From NCBI RefSeq assembly GCF_004362145.1, contig NZ_SNXC01000011.1, forward strand, positions 174,438-238,437: a stretch of DNA of 64,000 bases. Direction: 5' to 3'. A model generated the notes under the pieces. The model had not been told where the DNA came from. It made no database searches and saw nothing but the letters and a program-made list of their open reading frames with translations. This document shows, piece after piece, positions 8,538 through 18,590 of this stretch. Numbering within the stretch: the first letter of the stretch is position 1; each line of letters begins with the position of its first letter. The position numbers and the translations under genes were made by a program. The DNA comes from Marinomonas balearica. Its GTDB lineage: Bacteria; Pseudomonadota; Gammaproteobacteria; Pseudomonadales; Marinomonadaceae.

Positions 8538-10466
8538 TTAGCTGGTTGCGATCATGCTGTTAACGGAATTTTCAATCAGTCGCTTTTTCACCGTGGTGTT
8601 TTCTACCGCTTGATCAAACCAAAAATCTAAGGGTTGATCAAAGCCAATGCCATGCATGAAATTATAAAGCGATTTCCGTAGCCCTTTACCGAGCATGTCA
8701 TGATCGGTGCCTGTCGGGTCAAGAAAGTCCACATCGTTTTCCGCAAAAAGCGTTTCAGGTCGTTCTACAAGGGTGATGCCGTAATCTTGCGGATTAATGC
8801 CAATGGGGCTGTGAATAGTCGCAGCGAAACGATGCCAATAAGCGGATTGGAAACAGCCTTGTTGCATCATTTGGCGAACCATCTCCAGAGAATCAATGGT
8901 TTCTTGTTCCGTTTGCGTAGGGAATCCATACATAAGGTAGGCATGTACGAGAATACCTGCATCGCTAAAGCCACGTGTTACACGTGCGACTTGTTCAACA
9001 CTTACGCCTTTTTTCATTAATTTAAGCAACCGATCAGACGCAACCTCAAGACCGCCGCTTACCGCAATACAACCTGAATCAGCGAGTAATTGACAACGCT
9101 CAGGCGTGAAAGTCTTCTCGAAACGGATATTTCCCCACCAGCTGATCACAACGTTGCGTTCAATAAGGCGTTTTGCCAAAGCAAATAACGCTTTCGGAGG
9201 CGCTGCTTCATCGACGAAATGAAAGCCTGTTTGCCCTGTTTCTTCTATAAGTTGCTCAATTCGATCAATTAGAATGTCTGCACCCGCTGCATCATAGCGA
9301 TCGATATAATCTAAGCTAACGTCGCAAAAACTGCATTTACGCCAATAGCAGCCATGGGCAATTGTGAGTTTGTTCCATCGGCCATCGCTCCATATACGGT
9401 GCATCGGGTTGAGCATCTCACAAAGAGACAGGTAATCATTAAGTGGAAGCCCGTCGTAAATCGGCGCACCTACATCTGTTTGAGGTATGTCATGCAGTGA
9501 TTTATTGTCGTTGAAGTGAACAAATAACTCGCCATTTTCGTCCTCTGCAAGGCAGTAGGTACGCACTAATTGATCAAACTCTCTTTGACCATCGAGATAT
9601 TCTAGCAACGTAATAAAAGGGCGTTCGCCGTCATCGAGACAAATGAAATCAACAAACTCAAATATTCTAGGGTCTTTCAGCGCTCTTAATTCCGTATTTA
9701 CAAAACCGCCGCCCATTACGATAGTGATGTCTGAATTGATTGCTTTACAGGTTTGCGCAATGCGCAACGCTCCTAAAACATTTCCTGGGAAGGGCACAGT
9801 GAGAGCAACAACAGAAGGCTGTGTTTCTTCCAGATAGCACTCTACAAGTTGCTCCAAAATTTCTGAGCTAAAGCTGGGCTCTCCCATTAGGATGTCGTAT
9901 AAATCATCGAATCTGGGGTTCGCTGCGGCCAAACGTTCGCCATAACGGCTTACTTCAAAGTATGGGTCAACGCCTTGAGTAATAACGGCGGATAAGTCGT
10001 TAATAAAGAGCGTGGCCAGATATTTTGCTTGATCTTGAACGCCTAGGTCACCAAAGGCATTTTTAAGAACATCGCCAGAGACAACGGCCATCTGTTCGAT
10101 GGCATCGAAGGCTGGGCCTTCGGGTAAAAAGCGGCGCGATATAATACGCAGTGCTAGGCTAGAATCTTTGCCTTGCAAAAAACGAATGACGGGTTCGACA
10201 CATAAAGAATAACGATCGAATTCCGACAAAAAGGTATAAATGACGTCCGGCAGTTCGTCGTCATCGAATTGCTCGAAATTCTCTTCGACATGTTGACGCA
10301 TGATGTCTAAACCATCAGAGGTCATCATTTCTAAGAACAATTCAATAGCAGGGTCGCGTTGCTGCGCGTCGTAACCACGAGAACGTAAAAAACCCGTTAA
10401 ATACGCCGTCGCAGGGTACGGCGTATTTAATTGAGTCATTGGAGGCGTCATTAAAAGAACGGTCAT
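8538..10466 (-). CDS. B12-binding-domain radical SAM protein of unknown substrate
   Basis: This 642-residue protein combines an N-terminal cobalamin-binding-type Rossmann region (about 205-320, with VVALTVPFPGNV and VMGGGFVNTEL) and a radical SAM barrel (about 365-560). The iron-sulfur motif is CYWRKCSFC, with cysteines 373, 378 and 381. The spacing is CX4CX2C rather than the common CX3CX2C; I believe this spacing occurs in some B12-binding radical SAM groups. The first 190 residues are an extra helical region. Substrate is unknown; methylation or ring rearrangement are typical of the superfamily. It lies 43 nt downstream of a small membrane protein gene, probably in one transcript, with the palindrome TTTAAACGTTTAAA (10487-10500) between them. 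Confidence 0.85.
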   Translation of the reverse strand: MTVLLMTPPMTQLNTPYPATAYLTGFLRSRGYDAQQRDPAIELFLEMMTSDGLDIMRQHVEENFEQFDDDELPDVIYTFLSEFDRYSLCVEPVIRFLQGKDSSLALRIISRRFLPEGPAFDAIEQMAVVSGDVLKNAFGDLGVQDQAKYLATLFINDLSAVITQGVDPYFEVSRYGERLAAANPRFDDLYDILMGEPSFSSEILEQLVECYLEETQPSVVALTVPFPGNVLGALRIAQTCKAINSDITIVMGGGFVNTELRALKDPRIFEFVDFICLDDGERPFITLLEYLDGQREFDQLVRTYCLAEDENGELFVHFNDNKSLHDIPQTDVGAPIYDGLPLNDYLSLCEMLNPMHRIWSDGRWNKLTIAHGCYWRKCSFCDVSLDYIDRYDAAGADILIDRIEQLIEETGQTGFHFVDEAAPPKALFALAKRLIERNVVISWWGNIRFEKTFTPERCQLLADSGCIAVSGGLEVASDRLLKLMKKGVSVEQVARVTRGFSDAGILVHAYLMYGFPTQTEQETIDSLEMVRQMMQQGCFQSAYWHRFAATIHSPIGINPQDYGITLVERPETLFAENDVDFLDPTGTDHDMLGKGLRKSLYNFMHGIGFDQPLDFWFDQAVENTTVKKRLIENSVNSMIATS

Positions 10467-10509
10467 AACTGGCCTTTACTATGAAGTTTAAACGTTTAAA
10501 TATGCTTGC

Positions 10510-10788
10510 TTAAAACGCCATAGGGAGAAGGACAAACACTAGATATGAAAACCACATCGCTGCAATGGTGCCACCCAGCCAAAGCATAAATTTAAGGCGC
10601 TTTGACTTAACGGGCTTTGTCTCTTCTGAGATATTCTGCGCTAGAAAGTTTTCTACTGCTTCATCCGGAGTGTTTGCAGACACGCTAGCTTTTTCTACAT
10701 AACCGCAGAGTTTTAAGCGCTCAATGTCTTCTTTTGTAATTTCAGCTCGCGTCAAATGCTCACGTTGAAGAACAGTAAAGGTTTGCAT
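10510..10788 (-). CDS. Small single-pass membrane protein, unknown function
   Basis: This is a 92-residue protein that I do not recognise. The first 65 residues are soluble and charged. A hydrophobic segment at about 67-90 (MLWLGGTIAAMWFSYLVFVL) is followed by almost nothing, so it is tail-anchored or carries a C-terminal membrane helix. The soluble part reads like a small helical domain (ITKEDIERLKLCGYVEKA). It precedes the radical SAM gene by 43 nt on the same strand and may be its membrane partner, but this is inference from position only. Confidence 0.65.
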   Translation of the reverse strand: MQTFTVLQREHLTRAEITKEDIERLKLCGYVEKASVSANTPDEAVENFLAQNISEETKPVKSKRLKFMLWLGGTIAAMWFSYLVFVLLPMAF

Positions 10789-11063
10789 GGTGAAGTTCTC
10801 TCAATTCAGTCCAAATCAGATGGGGGCAAATGCTACCATTACCGCTTTCATCTGTCTGTATAAGTAGGTTGAAACTGTGCATTCTTTCGGTGCTATCGCG
10901 TAACAATGTAGCAAGAATAGAAGATTGAAAATTAGGAGGATGACAAAACACGGGTTGAATGTTTGACGAGGAGCAGTGTGGTTTCCAAAACAATACAAAA
11001 AAGGCACTAGATAGTGGGTTGAATTTAGTATAATTATTCACTCATTCGATCTGTGTGTGCACT

Positions 11064-12290
11064 ATGGTTAATACGTTTCAAATATATTTTTCGCCCAATT
11101 TAGCTTTGTGTAAATCACAAATTGAGGCGTGGTTATCTGACTATTCAATGAAGGTTGAATGGCGTTGTATTGATTCAATTGAAGAATGCCCAGCTTCTGA
11201 AATCGTATTGGTTGCGGAAGGTGACCTTTCAACGAAGGATCGACGTTTGTTGGCGGCTAGAAGGTCGCTTGTTGTCGTTGAACGTTGGTCGTTAGATGCA
11301 AGCGTAAAATGGATTAAAATGGGGGCGACGAATTGTTTTGACAGTGCGAGTACGGCTCATATTGCCTCTTGGTTGTTCTCCGAATGCACGCACTTTACGC
11401 GTTCTGAGTCCGAAAAAGTGGACAATAGCATGCTACAGATTGTGATCGACACTATTCCTGTCCCTATTTTTTATAAAGACCATCTTCATATCTACCGAGG
11501 TTGCAACGATGCATTTTGTGATTTCCTTGGATACCCAAAAGAGCGCATTGTAGGATGCTCGGTCTACGATATTGCGCCAAAACATTTGGCTGATATTTAT
11601 TACTCCGCAGATTGTGAACTGCTGGCACAAGGTGGAACACAGCAGTACGAAGCAGAGGCTAGGTACGCAAATGGCACTATTCATGAAATAGAGTTTAATA
11701 AAGCGGTATTTTTACGGCCGGATGGCCTTCCCGGCGGTCAAGTCGGTGTGATGTTAGACATCACTGAACGAAATCAGCTTATGCGTGAGTTGGAAAAATC
11801 CAGCCAAACTGACCAGCTAACGGGGGCTGCGAATCGAAGAAGCTTCGATCAAATGATTCACGAGGAATGGAAAAATTCCAAGGAATCAGGCAAACCGCTT
11901 AGTTTGATTAGTTTAGATCTAGATCACTTTAAAAAAATTAATGATCAGTATGGGCATAGCGGCGGAGATACGGCATTAAAACTCATCGTTAATTGGTTGG
12001 ATGACCATTTAGAAGAAGGGGATAGCCTGTATCGAATTGGCGGCGAAGAGTTTTATATTCTTATGACAGATACGGATCTCAAAAAAGCGTTAGTTAAAGC
12101 AGAATCGTTGAGAGAAGGGTTAGCACAACATGCGTTTACGATTCAAAATCACGAAGTGAATATGACGCTTTCTATCGGTGTGGTTCAGTTAGATATGGAC
12201 GTCATATTAGATAAAATTCTTGAATTGATTGACCGCGCATTATACGAAGCCAAAAATAATGGACGTAATCAGGTAAGAGCTGCGACATAA
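11064..12290 (+). CDS. PAS-GGDEF diguanylate cyclase
   Basis: A predicted cytoplasmic c-di-GMP synthase of 408 residues. The first 115 residues form an alpha/beta region with receiver-like pattern but no clear phosphorylation site. A PAS domain spans about 122-235 (PVPIFYKDHLHIYRGCNDAF) and a GGDEF domain about 245-405, with the active motif RIGGEEF at 324-330 and DLDHFKKIND upstream. The inhibitory RxxD site before GGEEF reads EEGD, so product inhibition is probably lost. I chose ATG 11064; a GTG three codons earlier is possible. Neither has a good ribosome-binding site. It stands alone. Confidence 0.88.
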   Translation: MVNTFQIYFSPNLALCKSQIEAWLSDYSMKVEWRCIDSIEECPASEIVLVAEGDLSTKDRRLLAARRSLVVVERWSLDASVKWIKMGATNCFDSASTAHIASWLFSECTHFTRSESEKVDNSMLQIVIDTIPVPIFYKDHLHIYRGCNDAFCDFLGYPKERIVGCSVYDIAPKHLADIYYSADCELLAQGGTQQYEAEARYANGTIHEIEFNKAVFLRPDGLPGGQVGVMLDITERNQLMRELEKSSQTDQLTGAANRRSFDQMIHEEWKNSKESGKPLSLISLDLDHFKKINDQYGHSGGDTALKLIVNWLDDHLEEGDSLYRIGGEEFYILMTDTDLKKALVKAESLREGLAQHAFTIQNHEVNMTLSIGVVQLDMDVILDKILELIDRALYEAKNNGRNQVRAAT

Positions 12291-12360
12291 AGTCGGTAAA
12301 CGCTTGGTCGGTCTAACGTGTGCGTTGAGTCCATAAAGAATAGACAAAGGGAGAAATGTC

Positions 12361-12912
12361 ATGTCGCTAAACTCTGGCAATGAGTTAATGGCCAGCTACA
12401 ACCAATATATGAACCGCAGTGTTTATGAAAGTGCTGCAAAACTGACCTCGGAGCAGCTCAATAAAGATCAGGGCGCTTTTTTCAATTCGATTCTTGGAAC
12501 GCTAAATCACATACTTGTTGGTGATATTATTTGGCTTAAACGATTTGCTGACCATTCAATGCACTTTCCTTCGTTAGATTATTTGCTGGATGTTCCATCT
12601 CCGAAGGCGTTGAATTCAATACTCTACTCCGATTTCGAAGAATTAATGGCGGCGCGGTTTAAATTAGATGAGGTGATCGTCAATTTTACGTCAGAACTGA
12701 CGGCGGAATCACTAGAGTCTCCGTTGAAGTTTCACAATATGAAAGGTGTGCTTTTTTCAAAAAAATTGGGCTATTTAATCCAGCACTTTTTTAATCATCA
12801 AACGCATCATCGTGGACAAGTTTCTACGTTACTTTATCAAGCCGGAATTGATATTGGCGTCACGGATCTTCTGGTGAAAATTCCAAATATCGAAGTTGAT
12901 AATGACGCCTAA
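12361..12912 (+). CDS. DinB-family metal-binding protein
   Basis: This is a 183-residue four-helix DinB/YfiT-type protein. Three histidines in the expected places (H50 in LGTLNHILVGD, H146 and H150 in NHQTHHRGQ) form the metal site shared by this superfamily, which includes thiol-dependent S-transferases. Actual substrate is unknown. A clear ribosome-binding site (GGGAGAAATGTC) precedes the ATG. It stands alone between the cyclase and a convergent LysR gene. Confidence 0.85.
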   Translation: MSLNSGNELMASYNQYMNRSVYESAAKLTSEQLNKDQGAFFNSILGTLNHILVGDIIWLKRFADHSMHFPSLDYLLDVPSPKALNSILYSDFEELMAARFKLDEVIVNFTSELTAESLESPLKFHNMKGVLFSKKLGYLIQHFFNHQTHHRGQVSTLLYQAGIDIGVTDLLVKIPNIEVDNDA

Positions 12913-12975
12913 ATCAAGGATGGCGTTGACTAGTAGCTAGCCTTACTTCTCTTAGAATCGTATAAGATTTCGATA

Positions 12976-13902
12976 TTAGGTTTTAATCATCTCTTCATGC
13001 TTCATTTTTTCAATAAGGTAATCCAAAAATACCTTCACAATCGCTGGAAGCGTTCGGCCAGACAAGGTCTGAACTTCTGCATTTCTTACGTCCATTCCTC
13101 TGTCTCTAATCGGAACTGCGATTAATTCTTGTGCCGCAATTTGATGGCGCATTGAGATTTCACCGGAAAGATGAATGCCACCACCAAAGCTCGTAAAGCG
13201 ACTTAGGGTTGCCATATGGTTTGATTCTAGAATCGGTTCGAATAAAAGATTCAGACGGCTGCAACAGATATCAAAGAGTTGCCTGACTGTCGTGTTTTCT
13301 TCTGGTAGAGCAATGGGGTAGGGCTGTAATTGCGAAAGCGAAACGGACTTTTTATGAGCAAGGGGGTGACTGGGGTGAAATACCGCCATAATAGGAGACG
13401 GCTGGCGGTATTCAACTTTTATGTCTTTTGTTGGTGACAAGCTTAAGGTGATGCCAATGTCTGATTCGCCATGACTGACCAGCTTGGCAACGTCTCCCGG
13501 CGCGCAGACTTTGAGATGAAAGTGAATGCCATCGTGTTGCCGACGAAAGTTTGAGATGGTTCGTGGAATAAAGTCCATCGCAAAGCCTTCAGAGCACGCA
13601 ATATTAATGTGGCCTTTTTCCAGACCGTTTAGTGCACCTATTTCAGCGACGACTCGGGCTGATTCTAATGCATTTTTACGCGCATACGCGGCCAGCATCT
13701 CACCTGCTGCGCTAAGCTCCATGCCTCGAGGACGTCGTTCAAATAACACGGTATCAAGAGTCTCTTCCAAACTCGTGATTTGTCTGCTGATTGCGCTAGG
13801 CGCAACGTTTAATCGCACAGATGCTTCACTGATTGAGCCGATATGTGCAACTTCTAGAAAATAACGTATTGCCGTGTCTTGAAGTCTGAGTGACGCTTTC
13901 AT
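12976..13902 (-). CDS. LysR-family regulator, probable control of the adjacent peptide transporter
   Basis: This 308-residue protein has an N-terminal winged HTH (about 8-67, with ISEASVRLNVAPSAISRQI) and a LysR effector domain (about 95-300). It is transcribed away from the dipeptide-type ABC transporter and M20 peptidase genes, the usual place for a LysR regulator of the neighbouring operon. The shared 220-nt region to the transporter start is AT-rich and presumably holds its binding sites, though I could not fix one. The effector is unknown; a peptide or an amino acid is a guess from context. Confidence 0.9.
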   Translation of the reverse strand: MKASLRLQDTAIRYFLEVAHIGSISEASVRLNVAPSAISRQITSLEETLDTVLFERRPRGMELSAAGEMLAAYARKNALESARVVAEIGALNGLEKGHINIACSEGFAMDFIPRTISNFRRQHDGIHFHLKVCAPGDVAKLVSHGESDIGITLSLSPTKDIKVEYRQPSPIMAVFHPSHPLAHKKSVSLSQLQPYPIALPEENTTVRQLFDICCSRLNLLFEPILESNHMATLSRFTSFGGGIHLSGEISMRHQIAAQELIAVPIRDRGMDVRNAEVQTLSGRTLPAIVKVFLDYLIEKMKHEEMIKT

Positions 13903-14122
13903 CTAAAATCCTATTTAAAATCAAAGTGATGTCGTTTTTAGAACCTTTATTTGACTATAACTTACATAATTTCTGTGCTAATTTTATGAAGCCATAGGTT
14001 TGCTTTTTTAGCAATGCATCTGTGCATATTTGTTAATTGTGGCAATGAAGTATTTTCAATTAATGTGGATATACGTTGTATTATTGTCACAATTCAAAAA
14101 TAGAATGATAGGAAGCAGAATG

Positions 14123-15670
14123 ATGGAAAAAAGTCGTAGTCACCGTTTTACTCTTCGAAAAACTCTTTTAAATTCTCTTATTACGTGTGCGATTGCCTCC
14201 TCTGCATCCGCATGGGCCGATAAAAGCAACGATACGCTCGTGTATGCTTCTGACAGCGAACCGGAAAACGTCAGTCCTTACCACAATAATTTACGTGAAG
14301 GCGTTATTTTGTCTCACATGGCATGGGATACATTAGCCTTTCGTGACCCAAGTACATCCGAATATAAACCGCTTTTAGCAGAAAGCTGGGAATGGGAAGA
14401 CAGTACGCATTTAGTGTTCAAACTGCGTAAAGGCGTTAAGTTCCATAACGGTGACGATTTCTCTGCTGAGGATGTCGCGTTTACATTCAATTATGTTGTC
14501 TCTCCAGAATCAAAAATCGTTACTCGAAAAAATGTGGATTGGATCGATCATGCTGAAATAGTGGACGATTACACGGTACGCCTTGTTCTTGTTAAGCCTT
14601 TCCCTGCAGCACTTGAGTATCTATCCGGCCCAACCCCAATATATCCAGCGAAGTACTTTAAAGAAGTTGGTATTGAAGGGTATTCAAAAGCGCCTATTGG
14701 AACAGGACCTTACAAAATTACCAAAGTATTGACAGGCGAAGGCGTGAATTTAGAGCGCAATGACGGTTACTTCAAAGACAGCCCCATTCCAAAGCCTGCG
14801 ATTAAGAAACTGGAATTCCGTGTGATTCCTGACCCTGATGCGCGACTTGCGCAGCTCATGACTGGAGACATCGACTGGATTTGGCGCGTACCTTCTGATC
14901 AGGCCGATCAAATGAAAATGATGCCGGGACTTGATGTCAAAAGCGCCGAAACCATGCGCATTGGTTACCTGCGTATCGATACTGTAAGTGAAACCCTGAA
15001 AGACTCTCCATTTAACAACAAGCTTGTTCGTGAAGCCGTAAACCACGCCATTGATCGTGATGCGTTTTCTCAAGACCTTATTCGCGGCGGCAGCCGTTCT
15101 GTTTATACGCCGTGTTTCCCAACTCAGTTCGGTTGTGACACTGAAGCGGCTAAGAAATACGAATACGATGTTGATAAAGCCAAAGCGCTGCTTGCAGAAG
15201 CGGGCTACCCAGATGGTTTTGAAACAGAATTTTATGCTTACCGCGAGCGTGATTTAGCCGAAGCCATGATGGGCTATCTGAGCGAAATTGGTATCAAAGC
15301 AAACCTTCATTTTATGAAATACGCGGCGCTTCGTACCGATCAACGTGCAGGCAAGGTGCCATTGTCGTTCCAGACTTGGGGTTCTTACTCTGTCAACGAC
15401 GCATCTGCAATCACCAGTGTGTTCTTTAAAGGTGGAATCGACGATTCTGCTAAAGACGACGCTGTCATTAAACTGCTGGATACGGCAGACAGTTCAGTCG
15501 ATCCTGATACGCGTAAAAAAGCGTACTCACAAGCAATCAAACGCATCTCTGAAGAAGCGTATTGGGTGCCAATGTTCTCGTACTCAAGTAACTACGCGTT
15601 CAGTGATACTTTGCAATTTACGCCGTATCCAGATGAATTGCCGCGTTTCTACGAGTCTACTTGGAAGTAA
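14123..15670 (+). CDS. Peptide/dipeptide ABC transporter, substrate-binding protein
   Basis: A periplasmic binding protein of the DppA/OppA family (SBP_bac_5), 515 residues from ATG 14123. The start is set by AGGAAG 7 nt upstream; the ATG three bases earlier is nearly as good. A signal peptide (basic start, hydrophobic core, SSASAWA cleavage region) is followed by the mature start DKSNDTLVYASDSEPENVSP. Family signatures include LAESWEWEDSTHLVFKLRKG and VKFHNGDDFSAEDVAFTF. First gene of a seven-gene set: binding protein, two permeases, two ATPases and two M20 peptidases. Peptide import with later hydrolysis is the likely role; nickel or glutathione binding cannot be excluded. Confidence 0.92.
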   Translation: MEKSRSHRFTLRKTLLNSLITCAIASSASAWADKSNDTLVYASDSEPENVSPYHNNLREGVILSHMAWDTLAFRDPSTSEYKPLLAESWEWEDSTHLVFKLRKGVKFHNGDDFSAEDVAFTFNYVVSPESKIVTRKNVDWIDHAEIVDDYTVRLVLVKPFPAALEYLSGPTPIYPAKYFKEVGIEGYSKAPIGTGPYKITKVLTGEGVNLERNDGYFKDSPIPKPAIKKLEFRVIPDPDARLAQLMTGDIDWIWRVPSDQADQMKMMPGLDVKSAETMRIGYLRIDTVSETLKDSPFNNKLVREAVNHAIDRDAFSQDLIRGGSRSVYTPCFPTQFGCDTEAAKKYEYDVDKAKALLAEAGYPDGFETEFYAYRERDLAEAMMGYLSEIGIKANLHFMKYAALRTDQRAGKVPLSFQTWGSYSVNDASAITSVFFKGGIDDSAKDDAVIKLLDTADSSVDPDTRKKAYSQAIKRISEEAYWVPMFSYSSNYAFSDTLQFTPYPDELPRFYESTWK

Positions 15671-15706
15671 AGCGACTCGTCGTCAATTTAGAATTTAGGA
15701 GAGAAT

Positions 15707-16624
15707 ATGCTGGTGTTTATATTTCGTCGGTTGCTGGTCGCGATCGGTGTGGCAATTACGGTTTCCATTATTAGCTTTATGTTGTTGCATTTGTCTGGCG
15801 ATCTAGCAACGGCCATTGCAGGCCCCGAGTCGACTGCCGATCAGGTGGAAGAGATTCGCGTCGCATTTGGTTTAGACAAACCGATTATCCAGCAATACTT
15901 TTCTTGGTTGATTTCGGCTGTTCAATTGGATTTTGGGCGCTCATATTATTTTCAAGATACGGTTATGGATTTAATAAGTGAGCGCCTTCCAATTACGTTA
16001 ACACTCGGCGCTTTGGCGCTGGGTATTGCGACGTTTGTTGCGATTCCGCTGGGTGTGCTTGCCGCGATAAAGCAAGATACATGGATAGATCGCCTTGCTT
16101 TAATGATTGCTGTAGTGGGGCAAGCAATGCCAAGCTTTTGGTTCGCCTTGACCTTAATTGTTGTCTTTGCCGTTAATCTTCATTGGTTACCGGCGGGTGG
16201 GAATTCAACATGGATGCATTTTATATTGCCTGCGATTGCGCTTGGCTATTATGCGATGCCTGCCATGATGAGACTGACCCGTACCGGAATGTTAGAAGTA
16301 TTGGGGTCGGACTATATTAGAACCGCTCGCTCTAAAGGCTTAAGTGAAACGTCTGTTGTCTTCAAACATGCTCTGCGAAATGCTGTGATTCCCGTTGTGG
16401 CGCTTGCTGCAGTGGAGCTGGGTTTCATGCTTGGCGGATCGATTGTAATTGAATCCGTTTTCTCGCTTAAAGGATTAGGGCAGCTGGCTTGGGATGCCAT
16501 TTCTCGAAATGATTACCCAGTTGTACAGGCTGTCGTACTTATCATCGCGGTGTTTTACATTGCATTAAATTTTGTTGCAGACGTGATCAACGCTATGTTG
16601 GATCCTCGTTTGCGAGTTAGATAA
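15707..16624 (+). CDS. Peptide ABC transporter permease, DppB type
   Basis: An integral membrane permease of 305 residues with six predicted helices. The first begins at about residue 9 (LLVAIGVAITVSIISFMLLH), and the conserved EAA loop is SKGLSETSVVFKHALRNAVIPV at about 206-227. It follows the binding-protein gene by 36 nt with AGGAGAGA as ribosome-binding site and pairs with the DppC-type permease 12 nt downstream to form the membrane channel of the importer. Confidence 0.93.
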   Translation: MLVFIFRRLLVAIGVAITVSIISFMLLHLSGDLATAIAGPESTADQVEEIRVAFGLDKPIIQQYFSWLISAVQLDFGRSYYFQDTVMDLISERLPITLTLGALALGIATFVAIPLGVLAAIKQDTWIDRLALMIAVVGQAMPSFWFALTLIVVFAVNLHWLPAGGNSTWMHFILPAIALGYYAMPAMMRLTRTGMLEVLGSDYIRTARSKGLSETSVVFKHALRNAVIPVVALAAVELGFMLGGSIVIESVFSLKGLGQLAWDAISRNDYPVVQAVVLIIAVFYIALNFVADVINAMLDPRLRVR

Positions 16625-16636
16625 AGGAAGCACATT

Positions 16637-17575
16637 ATGTCTCAAACTCTTTCTAACTCAACGTCTAGCTCTCCAGTGTCAGCATTGTCTGGCCCGGAAG
16701 CATCTGGGTTACCAGTGGTGCCAGAGTGGCGACGAGCGCTTAATAAGTTTTTAGGTCATCGGGGGCTTTTCATAGGCTCCGTCATCTTAGGTTTTATTGT
16801 TCTGGCAGCGATATTTGCGCCTTGGTTGGCACCTCATGATCCTTATGTACAGAACATCTCTCAACGCATGATCCCGCCAATATGGCATGAAAAAGGAACA
16901 TGGGAACACATTCTAGGAACCGATAAGCTAGGGCGAGATTACCTTAGTCGCTTACTTTACGGCGCTCGAATTTCTTTGACGATTGGCCTAACCGCAGCGC
17001 TTATTTCTGGGGTTATTGGAACGACGCTAGGTGTCTTGGCGGGCTATTTTGGTGGCCGAACGGATGCGGTAATCAGTTACATCATTACCACTCGATTAGC
17101 CTTGCCCGTGCTATTGGTTGCCTTAGCTATGGCTGCGTTAGTGGGGGGGTCACTTGAAATGGTGATTATCCTACTGGGTTTGCTCTTGTGGGATCGTTTC
17201 GCCGTGGTGGCTCGTTCGACGACCCAGCAATTACGTGACGCTGAGTTCATTGCATCCGCTAAAGTATTAGGGGCATCCACTTCTTATATTCTGATTCGTG
17301 AGTTACTGCCCAATATTCTTAGTGCGCTGATTGTTGTTATTACGCTGGAAATGGCACACGCCATTTTACTCGAAGCTACTTTGTCCTTCTTGGGTCTAGG
17401 AGTGCAACCGCCGTTACCGTCTTGGGGGCTAATGGTGTCAGAGGGTAAAGCGTATATGTTTTTCCAACCTTGGGTCATTGCGATTCCGGGCATCACCTTG
17501 ATGATTTTGGTGTTAGCGATCAATCTGGTTGGTGATGGATTAAGAGATATGAACGCTCCCGAAGGGCGCAATTAG
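16637..17575 (+). CDS. Peptide ABC transporter permease, DppC type
   Basis: This is the second permease of the importer, 312 residues. A soluble N-terminal tail of about 40 residues precedes the first helix (LFIGSVILGFIVLAAIFAPW), then comes the DppC-type sequence HILGTDKLGRDYLSRLLYGA and the EAA loop with SAKVLGASTSYILIRELLPN. It lies between the DppB-type permease (12 nt) and the first ATPase gene (19 nt), clearly in one operon. Confidence 0.93.
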   Translation: MSQTLSNSTSSSPVSALSGPEASGLPVVPEWRRALNKFLGHRGLFIGSVILGFIVLAAIFAPWLAPHDPYVQNISQRMIPPIWHEKGTWEHILGTDKLGRDYLSRLLYGARISLTIGLTAALISGVIGTTLGVLAGYFGGRTDAVISYIITTRLALPVLLVALAMAALVGGSLEMVIILLGLLLWDRFAVVARSTTQQLRDAEFIASAKVLGASTSYILIRELLPNILSALIVVITLEMAHAILLEATLSFLGLGVQPPLPSWGLMVSEGKAYMFFQPWVIAIPGITLMILVLAINLVGDGLRDMNAPEGRN

Positions 17576-17594
17576 TAGGCAGGAGAAAGGTTAA

Positions 17595-18590
17595 ATGAGT
17601 CGAGTTTTAGAGGTTAAAAATCTTCAGGTTGATTTACCGACTGCCAATGGAACATTGCGTGCGGTGCGTGGCATTGACCTGTCGGTAGAAAAAGGTGAGA
17701 TGCTGTGTATTGTTGGCGAGTCAGGATGCGGTAAATCCATGACATCAATGGCGCTTATGGGCTTGTTACCCAAAAAAGCAAAGGTATCAGCAGACAAAAT
17801 GGAGTTTGATGGTCTGGATTTGCTGTCTCTTTCAAAGAAAAAGCGCAATGGCGTTCGTGGGTTGCGAATGTCGATGATTTTTCAGGAGCCTATGACATCG
17901 CTGAATCCATCCTACACATTAGGAAACCAGCTTTGTGAAGGCATTATGCGACATAAAGGGCTGACTAAAGACAAAGCCGAAGAACGTGCTATCTATTTAT
18001 TAGAACGTGCTGGGGTGCCTTATCCAGAAAAGCGCCTTAGTCAGTATCCTCATCAGTTGTCAGGCGGACTGCGACAACGGGTTATGATCGCTATGGCTCT
18101 CATGTGTGAGCCTGATCTCATCATTGCAGATGAGCCCACAACTGCCTTGGATGTGACCATTCAAGCACAAATCTTGCGATTGATTCGTGAGCTGCAACAG
18201 GAATTTGGAACGGCTGTCGTTTTCATAACGCACGATCTGGGCGTTGTGGCACGTATCGCTGACCGAGTTGCGGTGATGTACGCAGGTCAAGTCGTGGAAA
18301 CGGGCTTAACGAACGATATCTTTAATAATCCAAGCCATCCGTACACGCAAGGCTTGCTAAGTTGTATTCCTATCCCAGGGAAAACCGCGCCGGGAAGTCA
18401 TCTTGAATCCATTCCGGGTGTCGTGCCGAGTTTGATTGGTGATTTAGCGGGTTGTGCCTTTCGAAACCGATGTAAGCATGCGACAAAGGGATGCGCAACC
18501 GACACGCCGACACTGGTAGAGTTTACTGCACCTTCTAGTCATCAGGTGCGTTGCCCAGTCTCAGTTGAATCCTTAAAGGAGGCGGTGTAA
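17595..18590 (+). CDS. Peptide ABC transporter ATPase, DppD type
   Basis: A cytoplasmic ATPase of 331 residues. Walker A is GESGCGKS (about 43-50), the Q-loop region is [13 protein letters not shown], the signature is [15 protein letters not shown] and Walker B is [14 protein letters not shown]. The C-terminal oligopeptide extension has the cysteine pattern [15 protein letters not shown], which in DppD/OppD relatives binds an iron-sulfur cluster. The stop overlaps the next start by one base (TAATG), indicating coupled translation with the partner ATPase. Confidence 0.95.
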   Translation: MSRVLEVKNLQVDLPTANGTLRAVRGIDLSVEKGEMLCIVGESGCGKSMTSMALMGLLPKKAKVSADKMEFDGLDLLSLSKKKRNGVRGLRMSMIFQEPMTSLNPSYTLGNQLCEGIMRHKGLTKDKAEERAIYLLERAGVPYPEKRLSQYPHQLSGGLRQRVMIAMALMCEPDLIIADEPTTALDVTIQAQILRLIRELQQEFGTAVVFITHDLGVVARIADRVAVMYAGQVVETGLTNDIFNNPSHPYTQGLLSCIPIPGKTAPGSHLESIPGVVPSLIGDLAGCAFRNRCKHATKGCATDTPTLVEFTAPSSHQVRCPVSVESLKEAV

